Of a DNA stretch of 64,000 nucleotides, positions 1 through 8,924 are shown piece after piece. The notes under the pieces are model-generated. The model saw only the letters and a program-made list of their open reading frames with translations, was not told the DNA's origin and ran no database searches. This DNA is from Roseomonas sp. (GTDB lineage: Bacteria; Pseudomonadota; Alphaproteobacteria; Acetobacterales; Acetobacteraceae), in contig JADCFX010000044.1 of NCBI GenBank assembly GCA_020249285.1, positions 30,057 to 94,056 on the forward strand, written 5' to 3'. The position numbers and the translations under genes were made by a program. Each line of letters begins with the position of its first letter. Position 1 is the stretch's first letter.

Positions 1-742
1 CGTAACCGCTGTGGCCGGCGTTTCCTTCGATGTGGAAGCAGGCCAGATTTGCGGCCTGATTGGCCCCAATGGCGCGGGCAAGACAACGCTGTTCAACGTC
101 ATCAGCGGCATCTACCGCCCGAATGAGGGTAGTGTGCGCTTCGATGGCCATATCACCACCAATGAACCGCGCCACCGCATGGCGCCACTTGGCCTGGGGC
201 GCACCTTCCAGAACCTGGCCTTGTTCAAATCCATGACCGTGCGCGAAAACATCCTGGCCGGCGCGCATTCCGCAGGCCACGCCGGATTTCTGGCCAATGC
301 GCTCCGCCTGCCGCGCGCGCGGGCTGAAGATCGGGCAGCGCGGGATCGCGCGGCGGAATTGCTGGCACTTTTGCAATTGGAAGCGGTTGCTGATCTGCCA
401 GTGGTTGATCTGCCCTTTGGCACGCAAAAACGGGTCGAGATGGCGCGCGCGCTGATCAGCCGGCCTAAGCTTTTGTTGTTGGATGAACCCGCAGGCGGGC
501 TCAATCACGGTGAGGTGGATGAATTGGCCAGCTTGTTCCACGAGGTGCGGACAAGCTTCAAGCTCGCCATTCTGCTTGTGGAACATCACATGTCGCTGGT
601 GATGCGCGTATCGGACAAGGTTGTGGCGCTCGATTTCGGCAAGAAGATCGCGGATGGCACACCCGATGAGGTGCGGAGCAGCCCGGAAGTCATCCGCGCC
701 TATCTGGGCGATGGCCATGCGGATGCGGCCCATGCTGCTTGA
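1..742 (+). CDS. livG: Branched-chain amino-acid ABC transporter ATP-binding protein LivG (5' truncated by window edge)
   Basis: Cytoplasmic ATPase of a high-affinity branched-chain amino-acid or amide importer. The reading frame is open to the window edge (codons from base 2), so the true start lies upstream; the GTG at 11 is internal to the usual LivG N-terminus. Visible are Walker A GPNGAGKTT near base 61, a LivG-type signature LPFGTQKRVE, Walker B LLLLDEPAGGLN and the H-loop in LLVEHHM. Its stop overlaps the start of livF, and livH, livM and a binding protein follow, giving a complete importer apart from the missing 5' end. Family call is firm; the substrate is inferred from the family only. 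Confidence 0.93.
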   Translation, partial: VTAVAGVSFDVEAGQICGLIGPNGAGKTTLFNVISGIYRPNEGSVRFDGHITTNEPRHRMAPLGLGRTFQNLALFKSMTVRENILAGAHSAGHAGFLANALRLPRARAEDRAARDRAAELLALLQLEAVADLPVVDLPFGTQKRVEMARALISRPKLLLLDEPAGGLNHGEVDELASLFHEVRTSFKLAILLVEHHMSLVMRVSDKVVALDFGKKIADGTPDEVRSSPEVIRAYLGDGHADAAHAA

Positions 743-1436
743 GGTCAAAAATCTCCGCGCTGGTTACGGCCCGACGCAGGTTCTGTTTGGGCTTGATTTC
801 GCGGTGGCGGAAGGTGGTGTCACGGCCCTGCTGGGTGCCAATGGCGCGGGCAAGACCACAACGCTGCGCGCGGTTTCCGGCCTGATCCGCCCGGAAGGTG
901 AAGTGCTGCTTTCCGGCCAGCGTGTCTCTGGCCTGATGACGGAATCCATCGCGCGGCTTGGTGTGGCGCATGTGCCCGATGGGCGCGGCACCTTCATGGA
1001 ATTGACGGTGGAGGAGAATTTTCGCCTGGGCGCCTATACACGGCGCGATCCCGATGTGGCGGCGGATTTCGCGCGCATGTGGGAATGGTTCCCGCGCCTG
1101 AAGCAGCGCTGGCGCCAGCAGGCGGGCACGCTTTCGGGCGGAGAGCAGCAAATGCTTGCCATTGCGCGCGCGCTTTTGCTGCGGCCCAAGCTTTTGTTGC
1201 TGGATGAACCAAGCTTCGGCTTGGCGCCGCTGATTGTGCAGGACATCTTTGCCATTCTGCGCCGCATTCGCGAAGAAAGCGGCGTTGGCATTTTGCTCGT
1301 GGAACAAAACGCCAATTTGGCGCTTGATCTGGCCGATCATGCCTATCTGCTTGAGACTGGCCGCATTGTCATGTCAGGCCCCGCTGCCGAGATCAGGCAG
1401 GATGAGGCCATTCGTCGTTCCTATCTGGGATATTGA
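732..1436 (+). CDS. livF: Branched-chain amino-acid ABC transporter ATP-binding protein LivF
   Basis: Second ATPase of the LIV importer, pairing with LivG on the cytoplasmic face of the LivHM permease. The 234-residue product has Walker A GANGAGKTT, the ABC signature LSGGEQQ and Walker B LLLLDEPSFGLAP. The H-loop position reads LLVEQNA, with the Gln that is usual in LivF. I chose the ATG at 732, which gives the standard N-terminus MLLEVKNL; an ATG three codons upstream (723) is also possible. The gene overlaps livG by 11 bases and stops 3 bases before livH, so translation is probably coupled. Confidence 0.94.
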   Translation: MLLEVKNLRAGYGPTQVLFGLDFAVAEGGVTALLGANGAGKTTTLRAVSGLIRPEGEVLLSGQRVSGLMTESIARLGVAHVPDGRGTFMELTVEENFRLGAYTRRDPDVAADFARMWEWFPRLKQRWRQQAGTLSGGEQQMLAIARALLLRPKLLLLDEPSFGLAPLIVQDIFAILRRIREESGVGILLVEQNANLALDLADHAYLLETGRIVMSGPAAEIRQDEAIRRSYLGY

Positions 1437-1439
1437 AGA

Positions 1440-2312
1440 ATGGAAGCCTTTCTGTTGCAGCTTGCGGCCGGCATCGCGACAGGCGGCATTTACGCCTCGG
1501 TCGCGCTGGCGATTGTGATGATCTACCAGGCGACGCATCATGTGAATTTCGCGCAAGGCGAAATGGCGACGCTTTCCACCTTCATTGCGCTGACCATGAT
1601 CCAGGCGGGCCTGCCCTATTGGGTGGCTTTTGCCGGGACGCTGGTGGTTTCCTTCGTGATGGGCGCGCTGGTGGAACGCCTTATCATGCGCCCGGTGCAG
1701 CATGCGCCGATCCTGACACATGTTGGCGTTTATATCGGCATGCTGCTGATTATCGGTAATCTGACCGGCTGGGTCTTTGGCTATACGACCAAGGTGTTTC
1801 CCTCACCTTTTGAAGGCGGCGGACCGATGCTGGGCGGGCTGTTTTCGGCGCATCAGCTTGGCAGTGTTGTCGTGACACTCGCGGTGCTGATCCTGGTCTA
1901 TCTGTTCTTCACCAAGACATCGCTTGGCCTTGCCATGCGGGCCGCGGCCTATAACCCGCGCTCCGCCCGGCTGGTAGGTATTCGTGTGGATGTCATGCTG
2001 GCGCTGGGCTGGGGCTTGGCGGCGGCGATTGGGTCGGTTGCCGGCATGATGGTGGCGCCCATTGTATTTCTTGATCCGAATATGATGCTGGGCATTCTGC
2101 TTTATGCCTTTGCCGGTGCTTTGCTGGGCGGGATAGATAATCCGCCCGGCGCGGTGATTGGCGGCTTTATGGTGGGTGTGCTGGAAAACCTGGCGGGCGC
2201 CTATATTGTCGGCACGGATTTGAAGCTGACGGTCGCACTCGTGATCATCATTGGCGTCCTGGTGCTGAAACCCTCCGGCCTGTTTGGCCGCGTTGTCTTC
2301 ACGCGGGTGTAA
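1440..2312 (+). CDS. livH: Branched-chain amino-acid ABC transporter permease LivH
   Basis: Inner-membrane permease subunit of the LIV importer, 290 residues, almost entirely hydrophobic with about eight predicted membrane segments. Family features include the early segment GIATGGIYASVALAIVM, the HVNFAQGEMATLSTF motif typical of LivH, and the glycine-rich loop GALLGGIDNPPGAVIGG near residue 230 that contacts the ATPases. It starts 3 bases after livF and ends 4 bases before livM, as expected for a co-translated permease pair. Confidence 0.93.
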   Translation: MEAFLLQLAAGIATGGIYASVALAIVMIYQATHHVNFAQGEMATLSTFIALTMIQAGLPYWVAFAGTLVVSFVMGALVERLIMRPVQHAPILTHVGVYIGMLLIIGNLTGWVFGYTTKVFPSPFEGGGPMLGGLFSAHQLGSVVVTLAVLILVYLFFTKTSLGLAMRAAAYNPRSARLVGIRVDVMLALGWGLAAAIGSVAGMMVAPIVFLDPNMMLGILLYAFAGALLGGIDNPPGAVIGGFMVGVLENLAGAYIVGTDLKLTVALVIIIGVLVLKPSGLFGRVVFTRV

Positions 2313-2316
2313 GGGC

Positions 2317-3300
2317 ATGAACGCATCACCCGCGCGTTTCTTTCTTGTAGTGCTCGGTCTGGCGGCGGCCCTGGCGCCGCTTTGGGTGCTGGAAAGCTTT
2401 CATCTGTTCCAATTGACGCTTGCGGTGATCATGGCGGTCGCGGTGCTCGGGCTCAATATCGTCACGGGCTATAATGGGCAGATATCCCTGGGGCATGGCG
2501 CGTTTTTCGCGATTGGCGCCTATGTTACCTCAATCCTCATGGCGCAGGCCGATTGGTCCTTTTACGCAACGCTGCCTTTCGCTGCGGCGGTCTGTGGGTT
2601 GGTGGGCTATGCGGTTGGGCTGCCGGCGCTGCGGTTGGGCGGGCTTTACTTGGCGCTGGTGACGTTTTCGCTTGCGGTCGCGGTACCGCAATTGCTGAAA
2701 CACAAGGCGCTGGAAGCCTGGACTGGCGGCGTGCAAGGCCTGTTCCTGATCAAGCCGGATCCGCCGCGTTGGCTGACTTCCGTGCTGCCCTTGAATCCCG
2801 ACCAGTTCATGTATCTCAATGTACTGATCATCTCTGGCATCTGCTTTCTGCTCGCCTGGAACCTCATTCGCGGGCGCATAGGCCGCGCGCTGATGGCAAC
2901 GCGAGATCACCCCACGGCGGCTGAGGCGATGGGCATGGATATCGCCGCGCTCAAGACCGGCGCTTTTGCGGTGAGTGCCATGATCACCGGTGTCGCCGGC
3001 GCGCTTTCTGCCGTGGCGGTGGAATTCGTGGCCCCCGATAGCTTCACCTTCCTGCTGTCCATCACGTTCTTCGTTGGCATGGTGGTGGGCGGGGTCGCTT
3101 CCATCCTGGGATCAATCTTTGGCGGGTTGTTCGTGCTGTTTGTGCCGAATATCGCGGAGAGCATCAGCCGCGCCGCGCCCGGCGTGATCTATGGCATGAT
3201 CCTGATCATTTTTCTGTTTCTTCTGCCTGAAGGCTTCGCTGGTTTGGTGCGGCGCCTTTTGGCGAAGCTTTCATCGCCTGGAAACCCACAACCAAAATAA
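2317..3300 (+). CDS. livM: Branched-chain amino-acid ABC transporter permease LivM
   Basis: Second membrane subunit of the LIV importer, 327 residues with multiple hydrophobic segments. The family motif NGQISLGHGAFFAIGAY lies near residue 55, and a LivM-type coupling loop (GGVASILGSIFGG) lies near residue 265. I chose the ATG at 2317, 4 bases after the livH stop; a longer frame from 2284 would overlap livH and adds a non-family N-terminus. The binding-protein gene follows after 17 bases, with a GGAGAGGA ribosome-binding site between them. Confidence 0.92.
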   Translation: MNASPARFFLVVLGLAAALAPLWVLESFHLFQLTLAVIMAVAVLGLNIVTGYNGQISLGHGAFFAIGAYVTSILMAQADWSFYATLPFAAAVCGLVGYAVGLPALRLGGLYLALVTFSLAVAVPQLLKHKALEAWTGGVQGLFLIKPDPPRWLTSVLPLNPDQFMYLNVLIISGICFLLAWNLIRGRIGRALMATRDHPTAAEAMGMDIAALKTGAFAVSAMITGVAGALSAVAVEFVAPDSFTFLLSITFFVGMVVGGVASILGSIFGGLFVLFVPNIAESISRAAPGVIYGMILIIFLFLLPEGFAGLVRRLLAKLSSPGNPQPK

Positions 3301-3317
3301 GCGGAGAGGAATTCACC

Positions 3318-4523
3318 ATGACCATCTCACGTCGTCTTCTTCTGGCCGGTAGCGCGGGCGCGCTGGCCGCACCCAATATCGCCGCCGCGCAGGAGGCGCC
3401 TGGCGTCACCGCAACCGAAATCCATATCGGCAGCACCAATGCGCTGTCTGGCCCGGTTTCATCCTATTCGGTGATTTCGCGCTGCCTGGAAGCGATGTTC
3501 AAGCGCCTAAATGATGCGGGCGGCGTCGCGGGCCGGCGCATCAAATTCACCGTCTATGATGATGCCTATCAGCCACCGCGCACCCTGGAACAGACGCGCC
3601 GCCTGGTAGAACGCGACCGCGTTGCCTTCCTGTTCAATCAGCTTGGCACGCCGACCAACAGCGCGGTGCATCGCTATGTCAATCAGCGTTCCGTACCGCA
3701 TTTGTTCCTGGCGACCGGCGCCGATAAATGGGCCAATCCGCGCGAATTCCCCTGGACCATCGGCTGGCAGCCAAGCTACCGGGTAGAAGCGCAGATCTAC
3801 ACCAAATACGCGCTGGAACAGCGGCCTACTGCGAAGATCGCGCTGCTTTATCAGAATGATGATTTCGGGCGTGATTATCTGCACGGCGTGCAGGATGTGC
3901 TTAAGGATCGCTTCCGGTCCATGGTGGTCACCGCCACCAATGAAGCGACCGATCCCACGATTGACAGCCAGATTGTGCAACTTCAGGCCTCTGGTGCTGA
4001 TGTGCTGATTTGCGGCGTCGTGCCGCGCTTTGCCGCCCAGGCCATTCGCCGCGTGCATGATATTGGCTGGCGGCCCATGATGTTCATGACCAATGTGTCG
4101 GTTTCCGTCGGCGTGGTGATGCAGCCGGCTGGGGCTGAGAAGGGCATTGGCCTGATCACCTCGGACTACCGGAAGGACCAATCCGATCCCGCCTGGGCGC
4201 AGGATGCGGGCATGAATGAATGGCGCGACTTCATGCGCCGCTTTGTGCCGGATGGCGATTTGGGCGACAACAATTTTACCTATGGCTACGGGGTTGGCAC
4301 CACCATGATCCAGGTGCTCCGCCAATGCGGCAATGATTTCAGCCGCGAGAATGTCATGAACCAGGCGCGCAACATCAGGCCGATGGACGTCGCGACCCTG
4401 CTGCCCGGCATCAAGGTGCAAACCCAGCCCGATAATTACAACGTGATCCGACAAATGCAGTTGCAGCGCTGGAGCGGGCAAAGCTGGGAACGCTTCGGCA
4501 ATGTGATCGAAGGGGCGGGGTGA
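3318..4523 (+). CDS. Branched-chain amino-acid-type ABC transporter substrate-binding protein
   Basis: Periplasmic binding protein (401 residues) of the LivK/amide-binding type I fold that feeds the LivHMGF importer. The N-terminus MTISRRLLLAGSAGALAAP is a twin-arginine-like or Sec signal, probably cut after an Ala-rich stretch near residue 24. The mature part begins with the family pattern TEIHIGSTNALSGPVSSY and contains YDDAYQPPRTLEQTRRLVE. It is the last gene of the liv operon. The ligand cannot be told from sequence; relatives bind branched-chain amino acids, amides, urea or aromatic acids. Confidence 0.9.
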   Translation: MTISRRLLLAGSAGALAAPNIAAAQEAPGVTATEIHIGSTNALSGPVSSYSVISRCLEAMFKRLNDAGGVAGRRIKFTVYDDAYQPPRTLEQTRRLVERDRVAFLFNQLGTPTNSAVHRYVNQRSVPHLFLATGADKWANPREFPWTIGWQPSYRVEAQIYTKYALEQRPTAKIALLYQNDDFGRDYLHGVQDVLKDRFRSMVVTATNEATDPTIDSQIVQLQASGADVLICGVVPRFAAQAIRRVHDIGWRPMMFMTNVSVSVGVVMQPAGAEKGIGLITSDYRKDQSDPAWAQDAGMNEWRDFMRRFVPDGDLGDNNFTYGYGVGTTMIQVLRQCGNDFSRENVMNQARNIRPMDVATLLPGIKVQTQPDNYNVIRQMQLQRWSGQSWERFGNVIEGAG

Positions 4524-4540
4524 CGCCCCCCTCGGCTTTT
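4512..4540 (+). terminator. Possible terminator of the liv operon
   Basis: A six-pair stem, GGGGCG with CGCCCC, spans the stop codon of the binding-protein gene and is followed a few bases later by TTTT at 4537-4540. The stem is short and the T run is displaced, so this is only a candidate. Confidence 0.3.
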
Positions 4541-4580
4541 GGGCCTTCCGGGCGGGCGCCGCCCTCCCCAAAGGCGACAC

Positions 4581-4609
4581 TTGTGGTGCTTGCGGGCAGG
4601 GACTAAAGT
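4581..4609 (+). promoter_or_regulatory. Candidate sigma-70-type promoter for the RNase E leader
   Basis: TTGTGG at 4581-4586 and TAAAGT at 4604-4609 are separated by 17 bases, partly matching -35 and -10 boxes. Transcription from here would give a leader of about 450 bases before the RNase E start. The match is weak in a GC-rich background, but the two AT-containing boxes stand out in this gap. Confidence 0.28.
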
Positions 4610-5067
4610 AACCTGCCCCGGCGGCATCCGCTGCGGGCGAGAATTCCGGCGGCATCGCCTGGCGCATGAAGCCCCCAAGGGCATGGCGCGCACCACGATG
4701 TTCAGCCCCTCGGCCTCCGGGTCCGCGCCTTTGGCGTCGGCTTTGTGGTTTCGCCGGGGGACGGCCCTTCATTCTCGCCAGCGCGGCCCGAGGCGCGCGA
4801 AAGTCAAAGCCCTTATGGCCATGGCCCCCGTCGCGCCCGCCGTCCCGCCTGCGCCTGTGACCTTCGTTGCCACGATGGTCCAAGGGTTCCCGGGGCAGGA
4901 TCCAGGTGCGCCCACCCAGGGACCGCTGCGCCGCCAAGGCGCCGGTCCCGCCGAAGAAGGTCTTCGCCGTCGCATGCCAAAGCACGCCACGCCGCAACCT
5001 GATCCTTGTTCGGGCCTCGCCACAGATTTGCGCCGGCGGCACTGCTGCGGCGCGGAGACTCCACCCC
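4610..5067 (+). other. Long 5' leader region of RNase E without a convincing gene
   Basis: Together with the bases just upstream, about 540 bases separate the liv binding-protein gene from RNase E. Open frames cross it in several phases, but none has a recognisable protein or a good ribosome-binding site. It is very GC-rich and could fold extensively. In Escherichia coli and other bacteria the rne mRNA has a long structured leader used for autoregulation by RNase E; the length here fits that, but no specific conserved element is recognised. Confidence 0.4.
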
Positions 5068-7830
5068 ATGACCAAGCGTATGCTGATAGATGCATCCCAC
5101 CCCGAGGAAACCCGGGTTGTGGTGATGGATGGCAATCGCCTCGACGAATTTGACCTTGAAACGACGCAACGCCGCGCTCTGAAGGGCAATATCTACCTGG
5201 CCAAAGTGGTGCGGGTGGAACCCAGCCTGCAAGCGGCCTTTGTGGAATATGGCGGCAATCGCCACGGCTTCCTGGCCTTTGGCGAAATCCACCCGGATTA
5301 CTACCAGATCCCCGTGGCGGATCGGCAGCGCCTGCTGGATATGCAGGAAGCCGAAGCCCGCGCGGAGGATGAGGACGACCTGCCGCCGGAAAGTGCGATG
5401 GACCGCGCCGCCTGGAATGGCGAAAGCAATGAAGCCTGGCAGCCGGGGGAAGACGCCAATGGCGAAGCCCCAGCTTCAGAACCGAATGGCGAAGCGGCAC
5501 CCGCCGCTGAAGCATCGGCAGAGGATGCGCCTGAACCCGAAGCCCCTGCCGCTGCTCAGCCTCTTGCGATTGAAAGCGAAAGCCTGAGCGCCGCGCCGGA
5601 AGCCACCAGCGATGAGCCCGCCGAGGCCACTGATCTTGGCCGTGTCGAGGAATTGCCCGCCGAAGAAGACCAGACCCCGCCCGAGATCATTGGCGGCGAA
5701 GGCCCTGCCGAGACGGAAGAAGAACGCCGCGAGCGCCGCATCCCGCCGCGCTTCCTGCGCCATTACAAAATCCAGGACGTGATCCGCCGGCGCCAGATCA
5801 TTCTGGTGCAGGTTGTGAAGGAAGAACGCGGCGGCAAGGGCGCGGCGCTGACAACCTATATGTCGCTTGCCGGGCGCTTTAGCGTGCTGATGCCCAATTC
5901 CCCACGCGGTGGTGGCGTTTCGCGCAAGATCACTTCCGCCACTGATCGCAAGCGGCTGCGCGAAGTGATGGATGATCTGCAATTGCCGCAGGGCATGTCG
6001 CTGATTGTGCGCACCGCCGGCGCGCAACGGCCAAAGCCTGAAATCCAGCGCGATTGCGAATATCTACTGCGGCTTTGGGACGGCGTCCGCGAACGAACCT
6101 TGGCTTCCACCGCGCCCGCTTTGATTTATGAGGAAGCGGATCTGATCAAGCGGTCCATCCGCGATGTTTATGGCCGCGACATTGATGAGGTGATGGTGGA
6201 AGGCGATGGTGCCTTCCAGCAGGCGCGCGAATTCATGCGCATGCTGATGCCATCACACGCGAATAAGGTGCGGATGCACCGCGATGCCGTGCCGCTTTTC
6301 GCGCGACATAATGTTGATGCCCAATTGGATGCCATGCATTCGCCCGTGGTGCAGCTGCGCTCCGGCGGGTATATCGTGATCAATCAGACCGAGGCTTTGG
6401 TGGCGATTGACGTGAATTCGGGCCGCGCCACGCGTGACCGGCACATCGAAGACACGGCGCTCCGCACCAATATGGAAGCGGCGGATGAAATCGCGCGCCA
6501 ATTGCGCCTACGGGATCTGGCCGGGCTGATTGTGATTGATTTCATTGATATGGAATCAAACCGCAACAACGCCATGGTGGAAAGGCGGTTGAAGGAATCG
6601 CTCCGCCACGACCGCGCGCGCATCCAGGTGGGGCGGATCAGCCATTTCGGCCTACTGGAAATGAGCCGCCAGCGCCTGCGCCCTTCCATCGCGGAACAAA
6701 CCTTCATCACCTGCCCGCATTGCCTGGGCCGCGGCACGATTCGCGGCGTGGAAAGCAGCGCGCTTCAGGTGCTGCGTGCGATTGAGGAAGAAGGTGCGAA
6801 GCGCCGCGCCGCGGAAATCAATGTGCATGTCGCGAGCGAAGTTGCGCTGTGGCTGCTGAACCGCAAGCGCGACCGGCTTTCTGAAATTGAAGCGCGTTTT
6901 GGCATGAGTGTTTTCCTCCAGCCCGATGAAAAGCTGATGGGACCAGCGCTGCGCATTGAACGCCTGCGCGCGGCTGAGCCCATGGCGGTGGCCGCCGGGC
7001 CTTCGGCGCTGCGCATGGATTACGCGCCGGAAGTGGAAGATATCGCGCCGGAGATCGAGGAAGAGGAAGCGGACGCCCCGAGCGCCGAAGCGCGTGAGGA
7101 AACTGCCGAGGAAGGTGAGCGCCGTCGCCGCCGTCGTCGCCGCCGCCGTGGTGGCCGCCGTGAGGGCGGGCCGCAGGGCGGTGAGGATGGCGCCGAGGCT
7201 GATGGCGAAGGCGAAGAAGGTACTGAGGCCGCAGCAGAAGCGGGCGATATGCCGGAAGGTGAGGCCCAGCCTGCCGGGGATGAAGCCCGGGCCGCTGAGG
7301 GCGCCGCCGAGGGTGAGGATCGGCCGCGTCGCCGAGGCCGCCGTGGTGGGCGTCGGCGCCGTGAGGATGGCCCGCGTGAGCGCCTGGCCGAGGAAGCTGC
7401 GCCGGAAATGACGGAAGAAGCCCCGGCGCCGCGCTACACCGGCCCAACCCCGGCGGACCCCTTTGCCGGGCAGATAGATGATGTGTTCGCCGCCATGGCG
7501 GCGGCCGAGGAAGCGGCGGAACGCGCTGCCGCGACTGCTCGGCGGATTGCGCCCGCCGCGCCGGTGCCGGAGCCTGTGGCGGAAGCGGCTCCGGTGGCCG
7601 AGGCGGCACCCGTGGTGACGGAAGCGGCACCTGTGGTGGAAGCGCCGGCGCCCGTTGAACCGCCAGCGCCGGAACCCGCGCCAGCACCTATTGCCGCTGA
7701 ACCTGCCCCGGCGCCTCAGCCGGAAAAGGCGGAGCCGGTGATCGGGCCGGCGATTCAGCCGGTGGTGCTGGGCGATGGTGCCGAAGTGGCGCGGCCCAAG
7801 CGGCTGGGCTGGTGGAAGCGGCCGGGGTAG
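5068..7830 (+). CDS. rne: Ribonuclease E/G family endoribonuclease (RNase E)
   Basis: Single-strand endoribonuclease that starts mRNA decay and processes rRNA and tRNA; scaffold of the degradosome. The 920-residue product starts MTKRMLIDASHPEETRVVV. The S1 domain begins near residue 40 and is interrupted by an acidic Ala/Glu/Pro-rich insertion (about residues 90-222), a feature of alphaproteobacterial RNase E. Catalytic aspartates lie in VAIDVNSGR (about 445) and VIDFIDMES (about 489), and the zinc-link is CPHCLGRG (about 548). The C-terminal third is disordered, with two Arg-rich RNA-binding tracts (about 684 and 752) and an Ala/Pro/Glu tail. I chose the ATG at 5068 because it gives the family N-terminus; the frame is open upstream. 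Confidence 0.95.
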   Translation: MTKRMLIDASHPEETRVVVMDGNRLDEFDLETTQRRALKGNIYLAKVVRVEPSLQAAFVEYGGNRHGFLAFGEIHPDYYQIPVADRQRLLDMQEAEARAEDEDDLPPESAMDRAAWNGESNEAWQPGEDANGEAPASEPNGEAAPAAEASAEDAPEPEAPAAAQPLAIESESLSAAPEATSDEPAEATDLGRVEELPAEEDQTPPEIIGGEGPAETEEERRERRIPPRFLRHYKIQDVIRRRQIILVQVVKEERGGKGAALTTYMSLAGRFSVLMPNSPRGGGVSRKITSATDRKRLREVMDDLQLPQGMSLIVRTAGAQRPKPEIQRDCEYLLRLWDGVRERTLASTAPALIYEEADLIKRSIRDVYGRDIDEVMVEGDGAFQQAREFMRMLMPSHANKVRMHRDAVPLFARHNVDAQLDAMHSPVVQLRSGGYIVINQTEALVAIDVNSGRATRDRHIEDTALRTNMEAADEIARQLRLRDLAGLIVIDFIDMESNRNNAMVERRLKESLRHDRARIQVGRISHFGLLEMSRQRLRPSIAEQTFITCPHCLGRGTIRGVESSALQVLRAIEEEGAKRRAAEINVHVASEVALWLLNRKRDRLSEIEARFGMSVFLQPDEKLMGPALRIERLRAAEPMAVAAGPSALRMDYAPEVEDIAPEIEEEEADAPSAEAREETAEEGERRRRRRRRRRGGRREGGPQGGEDGAEADGEGEEGTEAAAEAGDMPEGEAQPAGDEARAAEGAAEGEDRPRRRGRRGGRRRREDGPRERLAEEAAPEMTEEAPAPRYTGPTPADPFAGQIDDVFAAMAAAEEAAERAAATARRIAPAAPVPEPVAEAAPVAEAAPVVTEAAPVVEAPAPVEPPAPEPAPAPIAAEPAPAPQPEKAEPVIGPAIQPVVLGDGAEVARPKRLGWWKRPG

Positions 7831-7878
7831 AGCCTGAAGCAGGGCCTTTGCCGCGCCAAGGCGGTGAAGGCTCACGCT

Positions 7879-8166
7879 TCACGCGATCTTATCTATCGCC
7901 TGAGCCAGCCTGACATCACGCGCGGAAAGCCCGCCTGCGTCATGGGTGGATAGCGTAATTTCCACCCGGTTCCAGACATTGAACCATTCCGGGTGATGGT
8001 CCTGCGCTTCGGCCAGTAACGCCACGCGCGCCATAAAGCCCCAGGCCTCGGAAAAATCCTTGAAGCGGACGGTGCGGGTGATGGCATCGCGGCCTTCCAC
8101 CAGCTTCCATTCTGGCAAAATGGCCGGAAGCCCGGCCCGTTCCGCAGCGCTGAGTGTTTCGACCAT
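7879..8166 (-). CDS. phhB: 4a-hydroxytetrahydrobiopterin dehydratase (pterin carbinolamine dehydratase)
   Basis: Small cytoplasmic enzyme (95 residues) that dehydrates 4a-hydroxytetrahydropterin, recycling the cofactor of aromatic amino-acid hydroxylases. The family core is clear: the His pair and Trp in [11 protein letters not shown] at about residues 56-66, then [13 protein letters not shown] near residue 73. Length matches the family. It lies 11 bases after fabG in the same direction, so it may be the last gene of that operon. No phenylalanine hydroxylase gene is in the window, so its partner is unknown here. Confidence 0.93.
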   Translation of the reverse strand: MVETLSAAERAGLPAILPEWKLVEGRDAITRTVRFKDFSEAWGFMARVALLAEAQDHHPEWFNVWNRVEITLSTHDAGGLSARDVRLAQAIDKIA

Positions 8167-8177
8167 AGCCTTCCCCT

Positions 8178-8924
8178 TCAGATCATCGCCATGCCGCCAT
8201 TGACATGCAAAGTCTGGCCGGTGACCCAGCCGGCCTCATTGCTCGCCAGATAAACAACGGCGGCAGCGATATCCTCGGGCAAGCCGATGCGCTGGGTCGG
8301 GATGCGGCTCAGAAGCGCGGTTTTTTGTGCGTCATTTAACCCATCCGTCATGGCGGATTTCACGAAGCCGGGGGCCACCACATTCACCGTGACCCCGCGC
8401 GTCGCCACTTCCTGCGCCAAGGACTTTGACATGCCAATCAGCCCCGCCTTGGCGGCAGCGTAATTCGCCTGGCCGGCATTGCCGGTGACGCCGACGATGG
8501 AAGCGATGGAAATAATCCGCCCCTGGCGCTTTTTCATCATGCCGCGCAAAGCAGCGCGCGCCAGGCGGAACGGTGCGGTCAAATCCACTTCCAGCACCGC
8601 ATTCCAATCCGCATCACCCATGCGCAGCGCCAGCATATCCCGCGTGAAGCCGGCATTATTCACCAGAATATCCAGGCCCCCTGCCTCGGCTTCGATCTTT
8701 TCAACAAGCTTCGCCGGGGCTTCTGGATCGGCCAAATCAGCCGGTGCAACAATGACGCGTGAGCCAAGTTCAGCGGCGAGTGCTTCCAATTCCGCGGCGC
8801 GGCGGCCGGTGATGGCAACGGTCGCACCTTGGGCGTGCAGCGCACGGGCCACGCCCGCGCCAATACCACCCGTGGCGCCGGTGACGAGGGCTGTTTTGCC
8901 GGTCAGATCAAACATATCACTCAT
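8178..8924 (-). CDS. fabG: 3-oxoacyl-[acyl-carrier-protein] reductase FabG
   Basis: NADPH-dependent SDR enzyme for the first reduction step of fatty-acid elongation. The 248 residues show the nucleotide-binding [15 protein letters not shown] motif near residue 14, the NNAG motif ([11 protein letters not shown]), the catalytic Ser in [12 protein letters not shown] and the Tyr/Lys pair in ANYAAAKAG near residue 154. The [11 protein letters not shown] ending is typical of FabG. It follows fabD and a small acetyltransferase gene on the minus strand; the acetyltransferase stop overlaps its start (ATGA). The neighbourhood with fabD supports fatty-acid synthesis over another SDR role. Confidence 0.94.
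   Translation of the reverse strand: MSDMFDLTGKTALVTGATGGIGAGVARALHAQGATVAITGRRAAELEALAAELGSRVIVAPADLADPEAPAKLVEKIEAEAGGLDILVNNAGFTRDMLALRMGDADWNAVLEVDLTAPFRLARAALRGMMKKRQGRIISIASIVGVTGNAGQANYAAAKAGLIGMSKSLAQEVATRGVTVNVVAPGFVKSAMTDGLNDAQKTALLSRIPTQRIGLPEDIAAAVVYLASNEAGWVTGQTLHVNGGMAMI

Noticed and set aside
3507..5189. 560-codon open frame on the minus strand opposite the liv binding-protein gene and rne leader
   Set aside because: Low-complexity Arg/Ala/His composition without any family motif; typical antisense open frame of GC-rich coding sequence. The plus-strand binding protein is clear.
6652..7875. 407-codon minus-strand frame opposite RNase E
   Set aside because: His/Arg/Phe-rich shadow of the RNase E C-terminal region; no start context or family.
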